Source: Planctomycetales bacterium
GTDB lineage: Bacteria; Planctomycetota; Planctomycetia; Pirellulales; UBA7805
DNA length: 10,203 nt
Direction: 5' to 3'
Assembly (NCBI GenBank): GCA_011772275.1
Contig: WVZU01000223.1
Span: forward strand, 1-10,203
Position 1 is the stretch's first letter. Every line of letters begins with the position of its first letter. The translations under genes were made by a program, and so were the position numbers. Shown one piece after another: positions 1 to 8,310 of this stretch. The notes below the pieces were generated by a model. It searched no databases, was not told where the DNA came from, and saw only the letters and a list, made by a program, of their open reading frames with translations.

Positions 1-1588
<1,588 letters not shown>

Positions 1589-1617
1589 TCAAAGTTCTTC
1601 TTTCCTGGCAGGTTTGT

Positions 1618-1935
1618 TCATTCGATCACCGCGAGAATGTCGTCCTCGCGCATCAGTAACAGTTCTTCGTCACCCACCGTAAACGATTCGCCGGCATAGC
1701 TGGAAAACAACACCTGCTCGCCAACCTTGACCTGCATTTCACTGCGGGACCCGTCATCCAGCAGGCGTCCCGGCCCCACACTGATCACCACCCCGCGGGC
1801 CGGCTTGTCCTTGGCCGAATCGGGCAACACGATCCCCCCGGCCGTCGTATCCTCAGATTCCGCACGCTCCACCACCACTCGATCGCCTAAGGGCTGAAGT
1901 TGCGTACTGGTCTTTTTCTTGGTCGCCGTCGCCAT
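1618..1935 (-). CDS. groES: 10 kDa co-chaperonin GroES
   Basis: This is the seven-subunit lid of the GroEL folding chamber. The 105-aa protein shows the classic GroES layout: PLGDRVVVER at the start of the beta-barrel, a mobile loop with the AGGIVLP tripeptide region that contacts GroEL, and the family-typical ending MREDDILAVIE. It is slightly longer than the 97-aa E. coli protein because of a Lys/Thr-rich N-terminal extension (about residues 1-12, with KKK). ATG at 1935-1933 is preceded by a strong GGGAGG ribosome site about 10 nt upstream, which fixes the start. groEL follows 77 nt downstream in the same direction, the canonical groESL operon. No CIRCE operator (TTAGCACTC inverted repeat) is visible upstream. 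Confidence 0.97.
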   Translation of the reverse strand: MATATKKKTSTQLQPLGDRVVVERAESEDTTAGGIVLPDSAKDKPARGVVISVGPGRLLDDGSRSEMQVKVGEQVLFSSYAGESFTVGDEELLLMREDDILAVIE

Positions 1936-2033
1936 GGATTTGATTCCTCCCTTTCAACGAAAACTAAAATTGGGCTGTTTCGGTTTCTGGTTGACGCCCC
2001 CCGATCGGCATTGGAGGCGGGCTGCCATTTCTG

Positions 2034-2048
2034 CGCACCGACGGTGCG
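2034..2048. promoter_or_regulatory. 15-bp palindrome upstream of groES
   Basis: CGCACCG-A-CGGTGCG has two perfect 7-bp arms around a single base. Its centre is about 105 bp before the groES start codon. It is not CIRCE. It could be an operator for an unidentified heat-shock regulator or the stem of a leader hairpin. The assignment rests on symmetry and position only. Confidence 0.3.
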
Positions 2049-2067
2049 GAAACGACCCATTCTGCAA

Positions 2068-2079
2068 GCGGCGCGCCGC
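2068..2079. promoter_or_regulatory. 12-bp GC palindrome upstream of groES
   Basis: GCGGCGCGCCGC is a perfect palindrome about 140 bp before the groES ATG. Flanking CTGC and GCAG extend the symmetry imperfectly. A second palindrome lies 20 bp nearer the gene. Function is unknown, and GC-rich DNA makes such sites fairly common. Confidence 0.2.
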
Positions 2080-2189
2080 AGTGGCAGGCCAACGTTCTAA
2101 CCGCTTTTCATGTCAACAAGTTACGCAAATCGGAAATCGCTCGCTCGACAGGCCACCCCCTCCCGGCCGACCCCAGCGGCGAGCCCAGA

Positions 2190-2204
2190 CTGCCATTTTG
2201 ACAG
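2190..2204. promoter_or_regulatory. Candidate operator, TGTCA-N3-TGGCA inverted repeat
   Basis: On the minus strand the site reads CTGTC-AAAAT-GGCAG, an inverted repeat of TGYCA/TGRCA half-sites with one mismatch around an A-rich centre. The AT-rich core stands out in a very GC-rich background. It lies about 260 bp upstream of groES. The sequence shows the symmetry; a regulatory role in the chaperonin operon is inference. Confidence 0.3.
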
Positions 2205-2252
2205 GTGGTTACCGAGCGAGGCCAGCTGCCGTTTGAGGGACGATCGGTCTGC

Positions 2253-2280
2253 TCGCCAGCCGCGAAGCGGCGGCAGGCGA
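2253..2280. other. Strong hairpin in the dprA-groES gap
   Basis: TCGCC, one unpaired base, GCCGC-GAA-GCGGC, four unpaired bases, then GGCGA. This forms a two-part stem of 5+5 bp with a GAA loop. No U-tract follows on either strand, so it is not a standard intrinsic terminator. It may mark the 3' end of the dprA transcript or be a remnant of a repeat. Confidence 0.3.
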
Positions 2281-2470
2281 CAGCCTGGGTCGCCAGCCAG
2301 CCCCCGGTCCGGGATACCCCCCAGAAAATCGAATCGCCAAGCGCCGACGGTCGTTTCCAACGGATTGGGGTTTGGGCGGCTGCCCTTCGATCTTGGCAGT
2401 TCGCAGCGACCGGCCGCTGGAAGGGGGCCAGCGAGGGGGGAAGAGGGAAACAGCCAGCCATCCTCCTGCA

Positions 2471-2489
2471 GGGGGGGAGGGTCGGTGGG
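2471..2489 (+). other. G-quadruplex-type G-run cluster downstream of dprA
   Basis: A run of seven G, then A, GGG, TCGGT and GGG satisfies the pattern of four G-triplets with loops of 1-7 nt (splitting the first run). It lies on the template strand about 50 nt beyond the dprA stop codon. The corresponding RNA is C-rich, compatible with Rho loading. Only the sequence pattern is seen. Confidence 0.3.
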
Positions 2490-2536
2490 TGGTCCGTGGG
2501 GCTACTCAGGGGGGAACTCGGCCTCGCCCCGACGGC

Positions 2537-3673
2537 TCAGCGGCGGGCCACCTGGTTGCCGCTGATGCGGACAACCAGCCGCTTCATCTCCAAGACGCTC
2601 AACGTCGAAAGGACGCGTTGTACGGGCAGCCGGGTGGCTTGGACAACGGCATCGATCGAGGTGGCGTCGCTGTCGATGGCCTGCAGCACGGTTTTCTCTG
2701 TCTCGTTCAACTTCAGTTCGGCCGGGTGGCGGATGATCGCCCCGTCGTCATGGGCCGACGGTTCGACCAGGGGTCCCAGTTCTTCCAGGATGTCGTCTAC
2801 CGACTGCACCAGCTTGGCGCCGTCGCGGATCAGTGCGTGGCAGCCCCGCGAGGCCCGGCTGTCGATGGGTCCTGGTACGGCAAACACTTCCCGGCCCTGT
2901 TCCATGGCATGCCGCGCCGTGATCAGTGCCCCACTCCGCTCGGCTGCCTCCACGATGACCGTCCCCAGGGCCAATCCGCTGATAATCCGGTTCCGTTGAG
3001 GAAACGAATTGCTGGTCGGCATGAAGCGCGGCGGCATTTCGGACAGTACGGCCCCTTGGTACCGGATATCTTCAGCAATTTCCTGGTGTTCGGGCGGATA
3101 GAGGTTCAGCAGCCCGCCGCCCAGTACGGCCAAGGTCCTGCCACCGGCTTGCAGGGTTGCTTGTTGAGCGGCCACGTCGATGCCGCGGGCCAGCCCACTG
3201 ATGATCGTTACGCCGGCGCGGGCCAGGCCGGCGGCCAGTCGTTTGGCCTGAGCCAGTCCGTACCGCGTCGCGTGCCGCGAACCGACGATGGCGATCGCTA
3301 CCGCGTCGGCCGGTTGCAGTTCGCCCTGAACAAAGAGGGTTACCGGTGGATCGGCGATCTCCTTCAGCAGCCGGGGATACGTCGCCTCACGCGGGGTGAG
3401 GATCTGGATTTCGTGCTGGCGGCACAGGGCCAGCTCGGACTGGATATCCAGCTGCTGCCGAGCGGCGGCGATGGCGCGGCTGATTTTATTTCCCACCCCC
3501 GGCACTTCCTGCAGCTCGCTGGGCGCGGCATCCAGGATGGCGGTCGGGCTGGCGAAACGAGCCAGGAGGGCCTGGAGGATCCGTGGTCCGACACCGGCAA
3601 CCAGCGACAGCCGCAGCCAGTCGTGCAATCCCTCGTCGGCCAGTTCCAGCTGAGATTCGTGCGATATATCCAC
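2537..3673 (-). CDS. dprA: DNA processing protein DprA (Smf)
   Basis: DprA binds incoming single-stranded DNA during natural transformation and loads RecA. It is also widely kept in species not known to be competent. The 378-aa protein has the full family layout. A helix-hairpin-helix region lies at about residues 25-65 (GVGPRILQ, VPGVGNKI). The Rossmann-like DprA domain spans about 95-295, with IVGSR at 129-133, SGLARGID at 159-166, FPQRNRIISGL at 224-234 and a VEA...RSGALITA block at 241-253. The C-terminal winged helix is at about 320-375. The start is GTG at 3673-3671, with GAGGG about 10 nt upstream. It follows aroB after 85 nt in the same direction and is probably co-transcribed with it. 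Nothing needed for function appears to be missing. Confidence 0.95.
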   Translation of the reverse strand: MDISHESQLELADEGLHDWLRLSLVAGVGPRILQALLARFASPTAILDAAPSELQEVPGVGNKISRAIAAARQQLDIQSELALCRQHEIQILTPREATYPRLLKEIADPPVTLFVQGELQPADAVAIAIVGSRHATRYGLAQAKRLAAGLARAGVTIISGLARGIDVAAQQATLQAGGRTLAVLGGGLLNLYPPEHQEIAEDIRYQGAVLSEMPPRFMPTSNSFPQRNRIISGLALGTVIVEAAERSGALITARHAMEQGREVFAVPGPIDSRASRGCHALIRDGAKLVQSVDDILEELGPLVEPSAHDDGAIIRHPAELKLNETEKTVLQAIDSDATSIDAVVQATRLPVQRVLSTLSVLEMKRLVVRISGNQVARR

Positions 3674-3711
3674 CCGTGAATGTCCCTCGGCCAGGTGCCT
3701 GATCGTGGTTA

Positions 3712-3741
3712 GGCCGGAACTACGCTCCGCTTGTTCCAGCC
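3712..3741 (-). other. Hairpin between aroB and dprA
   Basis: On the minus strand GGCTGGAAC and GTTCCGGCC form a 9-bp stem (one T-G wobble) around a 12-nt loop. It lies between the aroB stop and the dprA GTG. No U-run follows, so it is more likely an attenuator, processing site or mRNA-stability element within an operon than a full terminator. Confidence 0.4.
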
Positions 3742-3758
3742 TGCCTTCCTTCTACTTT

Positions 3759-4856
3759 TTACGACGTTTGTTTCAAGGCGGCCAGGATTGCGTTGTCGTC
3801 GATCCCTTCCACCAGTTCGACGTGCCCCATTTCGGTCGGGAGCACGAAGCGTATTTTTCCCTGTTGGGCTTTCTTGTCGTGTCGCATGGCGGCCAGCAGT
3901 TCCTGAGGATCGACGTCGGGAACGGCGGTCGGGAGGCCGACCGCTTCGAGCAGCAGCAGCTGGCGGCGGGTGAATTCCGCATCGATACGCCCCAGCGATT
4001 CGGCCAGCCGCGATGCGCACAACATGCCGATGGCGACCGCTTCGCCGTGCAGCAGTTCCCGGTAACCGGTAACCGTTTCCAGCCCGTGGCAAAACGTGTG
4101 CCCGTAATTTAATACGGCCCGCAGGCCGGTCTCTTCGCGTTCGTCCTGCTGGACCACGTCGGCCTTCAGCTGGCAGCAGCGAGCGATCACATCGATCAGC
4201 AGATCATCCTGGCGCTGATTCAGCCCCCCAACGTTTTCTTCCAAAAGAGCGAAAAAATCCGCGTCCAGGATGACGCCGTATTTGATGACTTCGGCCAGGC
4301 CGGCCTGGTATTGTCGAGCGGGGAGGGTGGTGAGCACTTGTGTATCGATCAATACGGCGGCCGGTTGCCAGAATGCGCCCACCATGTTTTTGCCGCCGGC
4401 CAGGTTGATCCCCACCTTCCCGCCCACGGAGCTATCGACTTGAGCCAGCAGGGTGGTGGGCACCTGAACGAACCGCAGACCGCGGGCAAAGCTGGCCGCC
4501 AGGTAGCCGGCCAGGTCCCCGATCACGCCGCCACCGACGGCGGCCACAATCGATTGACGATCCGTGCCCAGGCCGAGGCATTTCTCCCACAAGGCGGCCA
4601 GGGTGTCGACCGATTTACTGGCCTCGCCCGCCGGCACGACGACCACGTCCACCTCCAGCCCCGCCCCAGCCAGGTGCTCGGCAACCGTCATCGCGTGTGG
4701 CGTCTCGACGTGTTCGTCGGTGATCAAAACCACATGCCAAGTGGGGCAGCTGTGGGTGACCGTCTCGGCCACGCGGTGCAGGATGCCGGCGCCAATCTCG
4801 ATCGGATAACTTCGCTCGCCCAGGCGGACCCTGACGATTCTTGTCGGTTCGCTCAC
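3759..4856 (-). CDS. aroB: 3-dehydroquinate synthase AroB
   Basis: AroB catalyses the second step of the shikimate pathway, converting DAHP to 3-dehydroquinate using NAD and a divalent metal in the cytosol. The 365-aa protein is the usual family length. The NAD-binding GGGVIGDLAG (108-117) and the block QVPTTLLAQVDSSVGGKVGIN (131-151) are intact. The metal ligands fit E189 (GLAEVIKYG), H253 (LNYGHTF) and H270 (LLHGEAVA). I chose GTG at 4856-4854 because AGAGG lies 8 nt before it and the protein then begins MSEPTRIVRV. An in-frame TTG at 4883 adds nine residues but has no ribosome site. The unknown 77-aa gene ends 42 nt upstream and dprA begins 85 nt downstream, both in the same direction. Confidence 0.95.
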   Translation of the reverse strand: MSEPTRIVRVRLGERSYPIEIGAGILHRVAETVTHSCPTWHVVLITDEHVETPHAMTVAEHLAGAGLEVDVVVVPAGEASKSVDTLAALWEKCLGLGTDRQSIVAAVGGGVIGDLAGYLAASFARGLRFVQVPTTLLAQVDSSVGGKVGINLAGGKNMVGAFWQPAAVLIDTQVLTTLPARQYQAGLAEVIKYGVILDADFFALLEENVGGLNQRQDDLLIDVIARCCQLKADVVQQDEREETGLRAVLNYGHTFCHGLETVTGYRELLHGEAVAIGMLCASRLAESLGRIDAEFTRRQLLLLEAVGLPTAVPDVDPQELLAAMRHDKKAQQGKIRFVLPTEMGHVELVEGIDDNAILAALKQTS

Positions 4857-4864
4857 AGGACGTG

Positions 4865-4869
4865 CCTCT
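4865..4869 (-). promoter_or_regulatory. Ribosome binding site deciding the aroB start
   Basis: AGAGG on the minus strand lies 8 nt before GTG 4856. The longer in-frame TTG start at 4883 has no purine-rich site before it. Confidence 0.5.
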
Positions 4870-4898
4870 GCCAGGGATACCAACAGCGGATGGCGCTT

Positions 4899-5132
4899 TC
4901 AGGAAGCAGCTTGGCGTACGCGTTCCAGGTCGCCCTCGGTAACGGTGATCTGACGACAAAAACCGGTGTGCGTCCGCTGATACTCCAGCTGGGCTGCTTC
5001 CTCGGCCGATGCGTGCAACCGCTTCTCCAGACCGGCTCGTTCGTCCGGGTCGATGCCGTCGAACTCCTCCGGCCAGATTGTCCGCTGTTCCATCACCAAC
5101 GCTTCGCGGTAAGGATCAAATGCATCTGCCAT
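4899..5132 (-). CDS. Unknown small acidic protein (77 aa) upstream of aroB
   Basis: I do not recognise this family. The 77-aa product has no signal peptide, membrane segment or cysteine pair; its single Cys is in GFCRQI. It starts MADAFDPYREALVMEQRTIWPEEFDGIDPDERAGLEKRLHAS in character: an acidic, helix-prone N-terminal half with a DPDER turn, a central helix rich in Ala/Glu, and a short C-terminal helix. That composition is typical of a folded small cytosolic protein rather than a chance frame. The ATG at 5132-5130 has only a weak purine stretch (ACAGG) before it. It ends 42 nt before aroB in the same direction and probably heads the aroB-dprA transcript. The position suggests only co-expression, not a function. 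Confidence 0.7.
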   Translation of the reverse strand: MADAFDPYREALVMEQRTIWPEEFDGIDPDERAGLEKRLHASAEEAAQLEYQRTHTGFCRQITVTEGDLERVRQAAS

Positions 5133-5467
5133 AGCCTGTTCCCGAAAATTTTCTGAACAAAAATGATAGATAAATGTTTATGCCCTGTGGCGGCGAATCG
5201 GCTAAACGGTACAGTATATCGTGTGGTGAGAATTAATCGAGTACTGCCTGCCGCCGCCGGCGGCGTCATGTGGCGTACCGCATTCAGAGGCACAGAGACG
5301 TCCCTGGCAACCCCGTCAACAGATTGCCTTAGAGCTCGTTTGGCCTGGAGGCTGCTCCCTTACGCCGCAGGCGACGGACGCGCCGACTGCGATGTTCGGG
5401 TTGGTAAATCCTTCAGGGCGTTGCCTGCGGGGGGCGATTGCGAAGGGGGTTTTCGGGGGTTCCAGCC
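5133..5467. other. Divergent intergenic region
   Basis: This stretch separates the leftward 77-aa/aroB/dprA genes from the rightward 5468 gene and should carry promoters for both. Near the leftward gene it is AT-rich. A TATACT (-10-like, minus strand, about 5212-5217) lacks a good -35. A perfect 14-bp palindrome CGCCGCCGGCGGCG lies at 5252-5265. On the plus strand 5340-5356 (TTGGCCTGGAGGCTGCT) keeps the GG-N10-GC spacing of a sigma-54 promoter but has three mismatches to the wider consensus. It is therefore a weak candidate for the 5468 gene. No gene is seen. Confidence 0.45.
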
Positions 5468-6070
5468 ATGAGTCGCGGTCAACTGGCAATTCTGGGCATG
5501 GTGGGGATCGCCCTGCTGGCCGCCGGGTTCGGCCTCTGGTGGCGGCATGTCCAGACGCGGCAGGCGTTAAAGTTCTGGGGACCCGCCGCGGCGAAGGTGA
5601 TCGCGGAGGCCCAGCGGGTGGAGGCGATGTGGATCCAGCCTTGGGTGGATCGGGGCGGCGTGGGGGGCGAGCCGCCCCACGATTTTTTGCAAGTCGGCCC
5701 GCAAAAATACGCGATCCTGGCGGCCAAAGAGGTGAGCGACGCGCCCGGCTTTCTCAACGCCAGGCATGCTTTGACACTGGGACAGAGCTTTGACTGGCAG
5801 GCAGACCCTGCCGGCTGCCGGCCCAGCTGGCGACATGCCATCCGGTTTTCGTCGCCGCCCGCTGAGGTTACGATTCTAGTGGATTTTCACTGCCAGCGGG
5901 TGCGACGTGCCGATGCCGAACAGACGGCAGGTATCGGGCCCATTGCCGCTGGCCTGCGAGCGGTGTTGAACGAACAGTTGCCCCACGTATCGGGGAGTGA
6001 CAATAATTCAGGCACAGACGATTCAGGTGACGAGCATTTCGTCAGCGAGTTTTCCAAGAGAAAGGAATAG
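5468..6070 (+). CDS. Unknown membrane-anchored protein (200 aa) upstream of purE
   Basis: I do not recognise a named family. Residues 5-25 (LAILGMVGIALLAAGFGLWW) form one hydrophobic segment followed by Arg/His. This suggests a single N-terminal membrane anchor with the rest outside the cytoplasm. The body has a conserved-looking aromatic helix (LKFWGPAAAKVIAEAQRVEAMWI, about 34-56), two cysteines (117, 142) and a C-terminal low-complexity acidic/Ser tail (about 175-200). A single anchor with a soluble body could suit a small sensor or assembly protein, but that is open. ATG 5468 is preferred over the in-frame TTG at 5438 because G-rich GGGGGT lies about 8 nt before it and the anchor then begins at the N-terminus. 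The stop codon lies 6 nt before purE, so the two are very likely translated from one mRNA. Confidence 0.75.
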   Translation: MSRGQLAILGMVGIALLAAGFGLWWRHVQTRQALKFWGPAAAKVIAEAQRVEAMWIQPWVDRGGVGGEPPHDFLQVGPQKYAILAAKEVSDAPGFLNARHALTLGQSFDWQADPAGCRPSWRHAIRFSSPPAEVTILVDFHCQRVRRADAEQTAGIGPIAAGLRAVLNEQLPHVSGSDNNSGTDDSGDEHFVSEFSKRKE

Positions 6071-6076
6071 TCGGTT

Positions 6077-6592
6077 ATGAGCAGTGCGCAAGCCCGCGTG
6101 GGGATCTTGATGGGAAGTGATAGCGACTGGCCCAAGATCGAGGCTGCCAAAGGGGCGCTGGATGAGTTTGGTGTCGGCTGCGAGGTCCGGGTGATGAGCG
6201 CGCATCGCACACCAGCCGCCGTCCTGGATTACGCGACCACGGCGGAAGAGCGCGGTTTGCAGGTGATCATCGCGGCGGCCGGCGGGGCCGCTCACCTGGC
6301 TGGCGTCGTGGCGGCCCACACCACCCTGCCTGTGATTGGGATCCCGGTCCCTACCTCCAACCTGGGGGGCCTCGACTCGCTGCTGTCGACCGTCCAGATG
6401 CCAGGGGACGTGCCGGTGGCCAGTGTCGCGGTGGGCATGGGCGGCCCGCGGAACGCCGGCTTGTTCGCCGTGCAAATCATGGCCACCGCCGATCCAAAAT
6501 TGAAAGCCCAACTGGCGGAATTCAAGCAGAAACTGGTCGAAAAAATCGAGGCCAAAGACCGCGCGCTGCAGGATAAAATCGCCGGCAGCTGA
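6077..6592 (+). CDS. purE: N5-carboxyaminoimidazole ribonucleotide mutase PurE (class I)
   Basis: PurE moves the carboxyl group of N5-CAIR to carbon 4 to give CAIR in de novo purine synthesis. The 171-aa protein has the substrate-binding GSDSD (13-17), SAHRTP (41-46) with the catalytic His at 43, AGGAAHL (68-74), the LDSLLSTVQMPG loop (99-110) and NAGLFA (126-131). The sequence fits the bacterial class I enzyme, which normally works with PurK (N5-CAIR synthetase). No purK lies next to it here. The C-terminal about 35 residues form a charged, Lys/Glu-rich helix slightly longer than in E. coli PurE. AAAGGA in the end of the upstream gene serves as ribosome site, and the 6-nt gap indicates translational coupling to the membrane protein. 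Confidence 0.96.
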   Translation: MSSAQARVGILMGSDSDWPKIEAAKGALDEFGVGCEVRVMSAHRTPAAVLDYATTAEERGLQVIIAAAGGAAHLAGVVAAHTTLPVIGIPVPTSNLGGLDSLLSTVQMPGDVPVASVAVGMGGPRNAGLFAVQIMATADPKLKAQLAEFKQKLVEKIEAKDRALQDKIAGS

Positions 6593-7194
6593 CGGGGCTC
6601 AGGAGTTCCAGCTAGGCGATTTAAAAGAATTTATAACACCTTAGCCGATTGCAGCAACTGCTTGTTACCGCACCCCGTGCCTTTCCGGTTTCATGTTAAT
6701 AGCCCCGTGCTTTAGCACGGGGTTGAGATCGCGTAAAATATAAATCTAGCCCCGTTGAGGGGGCTTCCCGCTGCGTGGCTTTAGCCTGGGATGACTCGCG
6801 GAGGAACAACACGAAATCAATCAGCACCACGCGTGATCGCCAGGGCTGAAGCCGCAACGGTGAGAAGGCCCGTAAACGGGCCTCGAGTCTGGGGTGGTGG
6901 GCATCATTACCCCGGCATAAATGCCGGGGCTCATACAAATCGAGGTCTCTTTTCCTCGCGACTTTTACCAATCTCAACTCACGGTAACATGCGGCCGCGA
7001 AGAACCAATCGTGCGCGAGGACGATTTTTATCTCCTCCCCAGCCGCGGGATAGCATCGTTTTTCGCGGGATCCTCTCCATCCTCTTCATCCGGTCCAAAA
7101 TGGTTGCTAGAAGCGAATCCGACGGACGGCGCGACACGCATCCTGGCCGCCCGATTTGCTCGTTTCCGAGGCCCTCGGCTCCCAGCGCTCCGCC
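6593..7194. other. 602-nt gap between purE and mtnA
   Basis: No gene is supported here. The reading frames run through palindromes and give Arg-rich text typical of repeats. The middle third is the hairpin-repeat element described separately. The left part (6593-6699) has an AT-rich patch at about 6618-6645 but no clear terminator for purE. The right part (6936-7194) should include the mtnA promoter. I see no confident -35/-10 pair or sigma-54 site there. Confidence 0.6.
6700..6935. repeat. Nested palindromic element, REPIN- or MITE-like (about 235 bp)
   Basis: Three pairs of hairpins are arranged as mirror images around a centre near 6815. The outer pair is CCCCGTGC-TTTA-GCACGGGG (6703-6722) and CCCCGGCAT-AA-ATGCCGGGG (6910-6929), each flanked by AG/TAAT-type bases. 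The middle pair is AGCCCC...GGGGCT (6748-6765) and AGGCCCG-TAAA-CGGGCCT (6866-6883). The inner pair is GGCTTTAGCC (6777-6786) and GGCTGAAGCC (6844-6853), whose flanks (CCGCTGCG.. and ..CGCAACGG) also match in inverted orientation. Read from either end the order and much of the sequence agree. So the element is one long imperfect inverted repeat, not scattered chance hairpins. This resembles REPINs (paired REP sequences mobilised by RAYT transposases) or a MITE. No transposase is in the window. Confidence 0.7.
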
Positions 7195-8268
7195 ATGACC
7201 CCTCACCGCTCGGTCGAAACGCTCCGCTGGGTCGGTGACCAAAACGGCCACTTGGTGATCATCGACCAGACCCGTCTGCCGACCCAGGTGGTGGAAATCG
7301 AACTGCGGGATGTGGAGGCCGTCTGGGAAGCCATCCGGTCGTTGCGGGTCCGCGGCGCGCCGGCGATTGGGATCGCAGCGGCCTACGGGGTCGTGCTCGG
7401 CCTGCAGGAATCCGGCGAGGACGAGGCGGACGTTTGGGCTCGTCTGGACGCAGTCACCGCTTGGCTGGCGACCAGCCGTCCCACGGCCGTGAATTTGTGT
7501 TGGGCGCTGCAGCGGCTGCAAGAGGTGGCCCTTGGCCATCGTGGCCAGGGCCCGGCCAGCTTGCGGGCCGCCCTGCTGACCGCAGCCCGGGCCCTGCATG
7601 AGGAAGATCGCGACATCTGCCGGGCCATCGGCCGCCACGGCGGGCCGCTGTTGGCCGACGGCAGTGGCGTGTTGACGCACTGCAACGCAGGGGGCCTGGC
7701 CACGGCCGATTACGGCACGGCCCTGGCCGTTATTTTTGCGGCTCATGAGGCGGGCAGGCACCTGCAGGTCTACGTCGACGAAACGCGGCCCCTCCTGCAA
7801 GGCGCTCGGTTGACCGTCTGGGAACTGCAACAACGCGGGATAGACGTTACCCTCATCTGCGACTCCACCGCCGCTCAAGTCATGCGCGAACGCCGCGTGC
7901 AGGCCGTCATTACTGGCGCCGACCGCATCGCAGCCAACGGCGATGTGGCCAACAAGATCGGCACCTACCAGGTCGCCCTGGCCGCCGCCGCGCATGAGCT
8001 ACCTTTTTACGTCGCCGCGCCGACCAGCACGTTTGACCTGTCGCTGGCCAGCGGCGAGCAGATCCCGATTGAACAGCGTGATCCAGCGGAAATCACTCAC
8101 GGCTTCGGCCGGCAGATCGCGCCGGAGGGAACCGCCGTCTATAACCCCGCCTTCGACGTCACGCCCGCGCGACTGATTCGGGCCATCGTCTGCGAAAAAG
8201 GGGTTATTCAGCCGGTTACCCAGGCATCGATCGCCCAATGTTTAAACCCCTCCTCCGCAACTTCTTAA
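7195..8268 (+). CDS. mtnA: S-methyl-5-thioribose-1-phosphate isomerase MtnA
   Basis: MtnA opens methylthioribose-1-phosphate to methylthioribulose-1-phosphate in the methionine salvage pathway. That pathway recycles the methylthioadenosine left by polyamine synthesis. The 357-aa protein matches the family length (about 350) and belongs to the eIF2B-alpha-like superfamily. Motifs are RVRGAPAIGIAAAYG (51-65), RPTAVNLCWAL (95-105), THCNAGGLAT with the catalytic Cys at 163, VDETRPLLQGARLT (194-207), and TGADRIAANGDVANKIGTY with the catalytic Asp at 243. The C-terminal PAFDVTP region separates it from the related translation-factor subunits. ATG 7195 is chosen because the protein then starts just before the conserved RWV; an in-frame TTG at 7156 adds 13 unlikely residues. 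No strong ribosome site precedes the ATG. A terminator follows directly. Confidence 0.95.
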   Translation: MTPHRSVETLRWVGDQNGHLVIIDQTRLPTQVVEIELRDVEAVWEAIRSLRVRGAPAIGIAAAYGVVLGLQESGEDEADVWARLDAVTAWLATSRPTAVNLCWALQRLQEVALGHRGQGPASLRAALLTAARALHEEDRDICRAIGRHGGPLLADGSGVLTHCNAGGLATADYGTALAVIFAAHEAGRHLQVYVDETRPLLQGARLTVWELQQRGIDVTLICDSTAAQVMRERRVQAVITGADRIAANGDVANKIGTYQVALAAAAHELPFYVAAPTSTFDLSLASGEQIPIEQRDPAEITHGFGRQIAPEGTAVYNPAFDVTPARLIRAIVCEKGVIQPVTQASIAQCLNPSSATS

Positions 8269-8271
8269 ACG

Positions 8272-8310
8272 GCGCGGCCCCCGCCCCCGGCAGGCCACCG
8301 CGCTTTGTTT
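8272..8310 (+). terminator. Intrinsic terminator of mtnA
   Basis: GCGCGG (8272-8277) pairs with CCGCGC (8298-8303). Extra GGCC pairing is possible inside, and the stem is followed at once by TTTGTTT (8304-8310). It starts 4 nt after the mtnA stop codon. The loop is long (20 nt) and C-rich, so strength is uncertain, but position and T-run fit well. Confidence 0.55.

Larger units (their letters stand above)
1936..2536. other. 601-nt gap between groES and dprA: leader and regulatory region
   Basis: No convincing gene is seen here. Reading frames on both strands translate to Arg/Pro/Gly-rich text with no family resemblance. The stretch should hold the groESL promoter (transcribed leftward) and the end of the aroB-dprA transcript. 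A perfect -35-like TTGACA (minus strand, + coordinates 2111-2116) is present, but no matching -10 lies 16-18 nt away, so no promoter is called. The transcript just downstream of dprA (about 2400-2536, minus strand) is strikingly C-rich and G-poor, as expected of a Rho-loading site. The individual palindromes are listed separately. Confidence 0.6.

Noticed and set aside
2108..2461. Minus-strand 117-codon frame between dprA and groES
   Set aside because: GGAGG directly abuts the ATG with no spacing, the product is Arg/Pro/Gly/Ser text without any fold or family signal, and overlapping frames on both strands are just as long. It looks like a chance frame in GC-rich DNA.
2205..3679. Long plus-strand frames (264 and 435 codons) across dprA
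   Set aside because: They are antisense shadows of dprA, which has full motif support on the minus strand. The plus-strand products have no recognisable motifs.
4311..5156. Plus-strand 281-codon frame opposite aroB
   Set aside because: Antisense shadow of aroB and the 77-aa gene, kept open by high GC.
5340..5356. Second sigma-54-like site before the 5468 gene
   Set aside because: GG-N10-GC is present but three other consensus bases differ. The spacing alone is expected by chance many times in 10 kb, so it is mentioned only as a weak candidate.
6696..6977. Minus-strand 93-codon frame in the purE-mtnA gap
   Set aside because: It runs through the hairpin-repeat element and its Arg-rich product (ending PRAKARGY) is the translation of palindromes, so it is not treated as a gene.
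6979..7995. Minus-strand 338-codon frame opposite mtnA
   Set aside because: Antisense shadow; the plus strand encodes complete MtnA with catalytic Cys and Asp.
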